Origin: Micrococcaceae bacterium Sec5.8
Lineage (GTDB): Bacteria; Actinomycetota; Actinomycetes; Actinomycetales; Micrococcaceae
Direction: 5' to 3'
Assembly (NCBI GenBank): GCA_039636775.1
Contig: CP143429.1
Coordinates: forward strand, 2,666,001 to 2,730,000
DNA: 64,000 nucleotides
Shown here: positions 60,392 through 64,000 of the stretch, one piece after another
Position numbering within the stretch: position 1 is the first letter of the stretch
How the letters are laid out: each line of letters starts with the position of its first letter
Made by a program: the position numbers and the translations under genes
Notes under the pieces: model-generated
Databases searched by the model: none
Told to the model about the DNA's origin: nothing
Seen by the model: the letters and a program-made list of their open reading frames with translations, nothing else

Positions 60392-62378
60392 CAGCTGCCC
60401 TCCCGGGAGTCGGCGTCGAACGTCCTTTTCCAGGCGGCGATGGACGTGATCTCCGGGACGGCGGCACGGTACTGCTCGGCCAGCTTGTCCCACTCCCGGT
60501 AAAGCCGGAGGTGCAGTCGTGTTGCTTCTGCCAGCATCATTTTCAGCTTTCTGGGGTCGCGCCGGTACCAGGAGGCACCCGTGCCCTCAGCATTGGACAC
60601 CACGACGCTGTCGTAGTGGGCCAGCCTGAACCAACGGTTGTCCCGGTGCGCCAAGAAGCCCTGCGGGCGTTCCGCGCTCTCCGGCGCAGGAGTCTTGACC
60701 AACTGCCGGGACACGGTCTTAATGCCCCACGGAACCAGGTCCTTCTTGCGCGGCATGCCTATCAGGGCACCGCCCATGGGGCCGCGGCCCAACTTGGGAG
60801 CCGGAAAATCGTCCACGTTCTCCTTGAGCTGGGCATCCGTGTACTCGGATTTCAGCGCATTGATTTCCGGAAGTTTCGTAGCAAGTACCCGGTGCAGTTC
60901 GGCGGGGCCCTTGAAGATGTCTTTCAACGCCTCAAGCCGTCCGTGTTCGGTGAAGTACTGCATGGACACCAGGTGCTTGACATCAGCCTGCACCGACTCG
61001 CGCAGCACCCGGCCGCCCTTGGGATAGGGGCTGTGGATCAGGGTGGTGACCAGCCGGTTTCGTTCGTGGAAATATGCTTGCCAGCCGACCATGTCGTCCT
61101 TGTCCATCCACGAGACGTGCCAGACGGCAGCCCCGGGGAGGGAGACGGTGGAGAATCCGGCTTCCCTGGCGCGGAGTCCGTACTCGGCGTCGTCCCATTT
61201 GATGAACAGCGGCAGTGACAGACCGATTTCCTTGATTACACGCGTCGGGATCAGGCACATCCACCACCCGTTGTAGTCGACGTCGACCCGGCGGTGCAGC
61301 CACGCTGTCTGCCGGAGGTTGGCGACGCTGAAATCGTGGCGCAGCTCCATGTCTGCGTGCGGCTGCGCCGGAACGATCCGGAACGGATCGACGACTTCGC
61401 CGAAGGTGTGCAGGACACTGCGGTTATAGAGGTCGAACATGTGCCCGCCAACGATGGTTGGTTTGCGGCACCGGTCAGCAAACGTGAGCAGCCTGGCGAT
61501 GCTTTCAGGTTCGAGGACAATGTCGTCATCGAGCAGCAGGACGTAATCGCTGCCGTTCTCCACTGCCTCGTACATGCCGCGGGCAAAGCCGCCGGAACCG
61601 CCCAGGTTTGCCTGATTGATGACCCGCAGTTTGCCCCCGAGTGACGCTTCGACCTCAGCGAAACCCTGCTGGTCTTGCACTTTCTGCGTCCCCTGGTCCA
61701 CGATCAGGATTTCCTTGACGTTGGTCAGGGCGTCCAGGTTGGCCGCGAGGATCCGGGCGTTGTTCAGACAAAAGTCTGGCTTGTTCATTGTCGTGATTTC
61801 CAGGGTGACCTGTCCGCTTTCGCGGGCGGCTTCGGCGGTTTCCCATTGGCCGGTCTGGAGCACCAGGTCCGTGGAGCTGGCTGCAAGATCGAACCAGTAC
61901 CAGCCGCCGTCGCCAAACGGCATGAGGGACAGCTCGAAGACCGACGTGGTGTCACCATCCACGTGCTGCCCGTCAACCCGCTGGACGGAACCGCGGGCAT
62001 TGGACTTGTACACGGTCACAGCTCCGGTACCGGTAGTCCGCACCACGAGCCGGATGTCGCGGACTGAGGTCCACCGCCGCCAGTAGCTTGCCGGGAACGC
62101 GTTGAAGTAGGTACCGAAAGAGAGCTGCTCACCGGACCGGACGCGCATGGACCGCCGCGAGAGCAAGTCCTCGAAGCGGGCCTGGCGGCTTCCCGAACTG
62201 AACATCTGCAGCTTGTCTTCGGGCAGCTTCGGGGTGCGCGCCAGTTCGTCGTTTTCCCGCAACCGGATGCCGCTGGCGGGTCCGGCGTCCACGTAGAGCG
62301 GGATGGTGTCCGTCTGGTCGGCCGACGGGAGGATCACCCTCTGAAGAGCGCTCCATGAGGATGACTCTTCAGTGGTCA

Positions 62379-62379
<1 letters not shown>
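60391..62379 (-). CDS. glfT2: Galactofuranosyltransferase GlfT2-like
   Basis: This 662-residue enzyme has an N-terminal beta-sandwich (~1-190), a GT-A catalytic domain (~195-440) and a helical C-terminus. Motifs match mycobacterial GlfT2: 'LEITTMNKPDFC', 'LRVINQANLGGSGGFARGM', the metal triad 'LLLDDDIVLEPES', 'FIKWDDAEYGLRAREAG' (catalytic Asp-Asp) and 'AVWHVSWMDKDDM'. It polymerises galactofuranose from UDP-Galf. ATG 62379 overlaps the glf stop (TGATG); a GTG one codon upstream is possible. The adjacent mutase gene supplies its donor. Confidence 0.93.
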
Positions 62380-63807
<1,428 letters not shown>

Positions 63808-64000
63808 ATGATGCTGCACTGCACTCTCGTGCCGGCTCCCGGGTCAGCGCTTGCCTCCGGCCCGGTGGAGCTGAGCATCGACGTCGACAACGGGTGTGCA
63901 GGCGCAGAACTCGAGGCGGCACTCTCCCGTCGCTTCGGGACCGGACACCTGAGCGTGGACCGGATCGCGGTGGCCGGGTTGCGCGTCGGCGGGCACCCCC
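63808..64000 (+). CDS. N-terminal fragment, possibly an FtsK/SpoIIIE-domain protein
   Basis: The open frame from ATG 63808 runs off the right edge after 64 residues: MMLHCTLVPAPGSALASGPV, then 'ELSIDVDNGCAGAELEAALS' and 'RRFGTGHLSVDRIAVAGLRV'. The ubiquitin/FHA-like opening resembles the start of large actinobacterial FtsK/SpoIIIE (type VII-secretion-like) ATPases as I recall them. The diagnostic ATPase motifs are outside the window, so the call is tentative. Confidence 0.5.
   Translation, partial: MMLHCTLVPAPGSALASGPVELSIDVDNGCAGAELEAALSRRFGTGHLSVDRIAVAGLRVGGHP

Overview
The window comes from a high-GC actinobacterium of the Arthrobacter / Micrococcaceae type. The evidence is gene content and synteny: a fused actinobacterial 2-oxoglutarate decarboxylase/dehydrogenase, SigR-RsrA with a mycothiol-type anti-sigma factor, GuaB1, the 24-residue ribosomal protein bL37, the ftsEX-M23 hydrolase-smpB-tmRNA block, Glf/GlfT2 galactan genes and many GTG/TTG starts with 4-base stop/start overlaps. 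No species can be named from sequence alone.

Left third (1-25 kb), ordinary chromosome. A partial guaB1 faces kgd. Then come an SGNH-like protein lacking the usual catalytic residues, a PadR/DUF4097 pair behind a long palindromic operator, bL37, sigR-rsrA with a candidate SigR-dependent promoter, doxX, aroA-rsgA-hisN, a SAM riboswitch in front of a class V aminotransferase, a methyltransferase, an Nramp-type manganese transporter with its MntR regulator and a candidate operator, a crcB pair, tmRNA, smpB, and the cell-division genes ftsE-ftsX with an M23 hydrolase, then prfB.

Middle (24.5-38 kb): a Tad (Flp) pilus locus read on the minus strand, cpaF-tadB-tadC-flp-tadE-tadE-tadG-like. It is split by an 8.7-kb integrated element. 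tadC is cut inside its last transmembrane segment: the codons up to Met-Met-Val lie near 35,074 and the missing tail (Val-Pro-Val-Val-Phe to stop) lies 8.7 kb away at 26,295-26,381. The two junctions share ATGGT, and joining them restores a continuous reading frame. The element carries a large serine integrase, a P4/D5-type primase-helicase, a HK97-fold capsid protein, a scaffold-like protein and strings of small overlapping genes, with three small genes on the opposite strand at the far end. Its layout resembles the M. tuberculosis phiRv1/phiRv2 elements. I see no terminase, portal, protease or tail gene, so it looks like a satellite or reduced prophage. It also has a perfect 15-bp inverted iteron pair beside the primase gene (candidate origin), a hairpin over the first start of the primase operon, and a 650-bp gene-free block rich in inverted repeats.

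Right third (38-64 kb), cell surface. Two secreted proteins, a GH25 lysozyme and a metzincin-like metalloprotease, end in the same nine-unit LGFP array, and the DNA of that array is repeated over 1,484 bp with no difference that I found. Then follow a flippase/glycosyltransferase operon, GtrB-GtrA-GT-C genes, two DUF6541 membrane proteins, an OafA-type acyltransferase with an SGNH domain, a siderophore-binding lipoprotein, and a glf-glfT2-wzm-wzt operon that would make and export a galactofuran polymer. The window closes in the first codons of an unidentified plus-strand gene.
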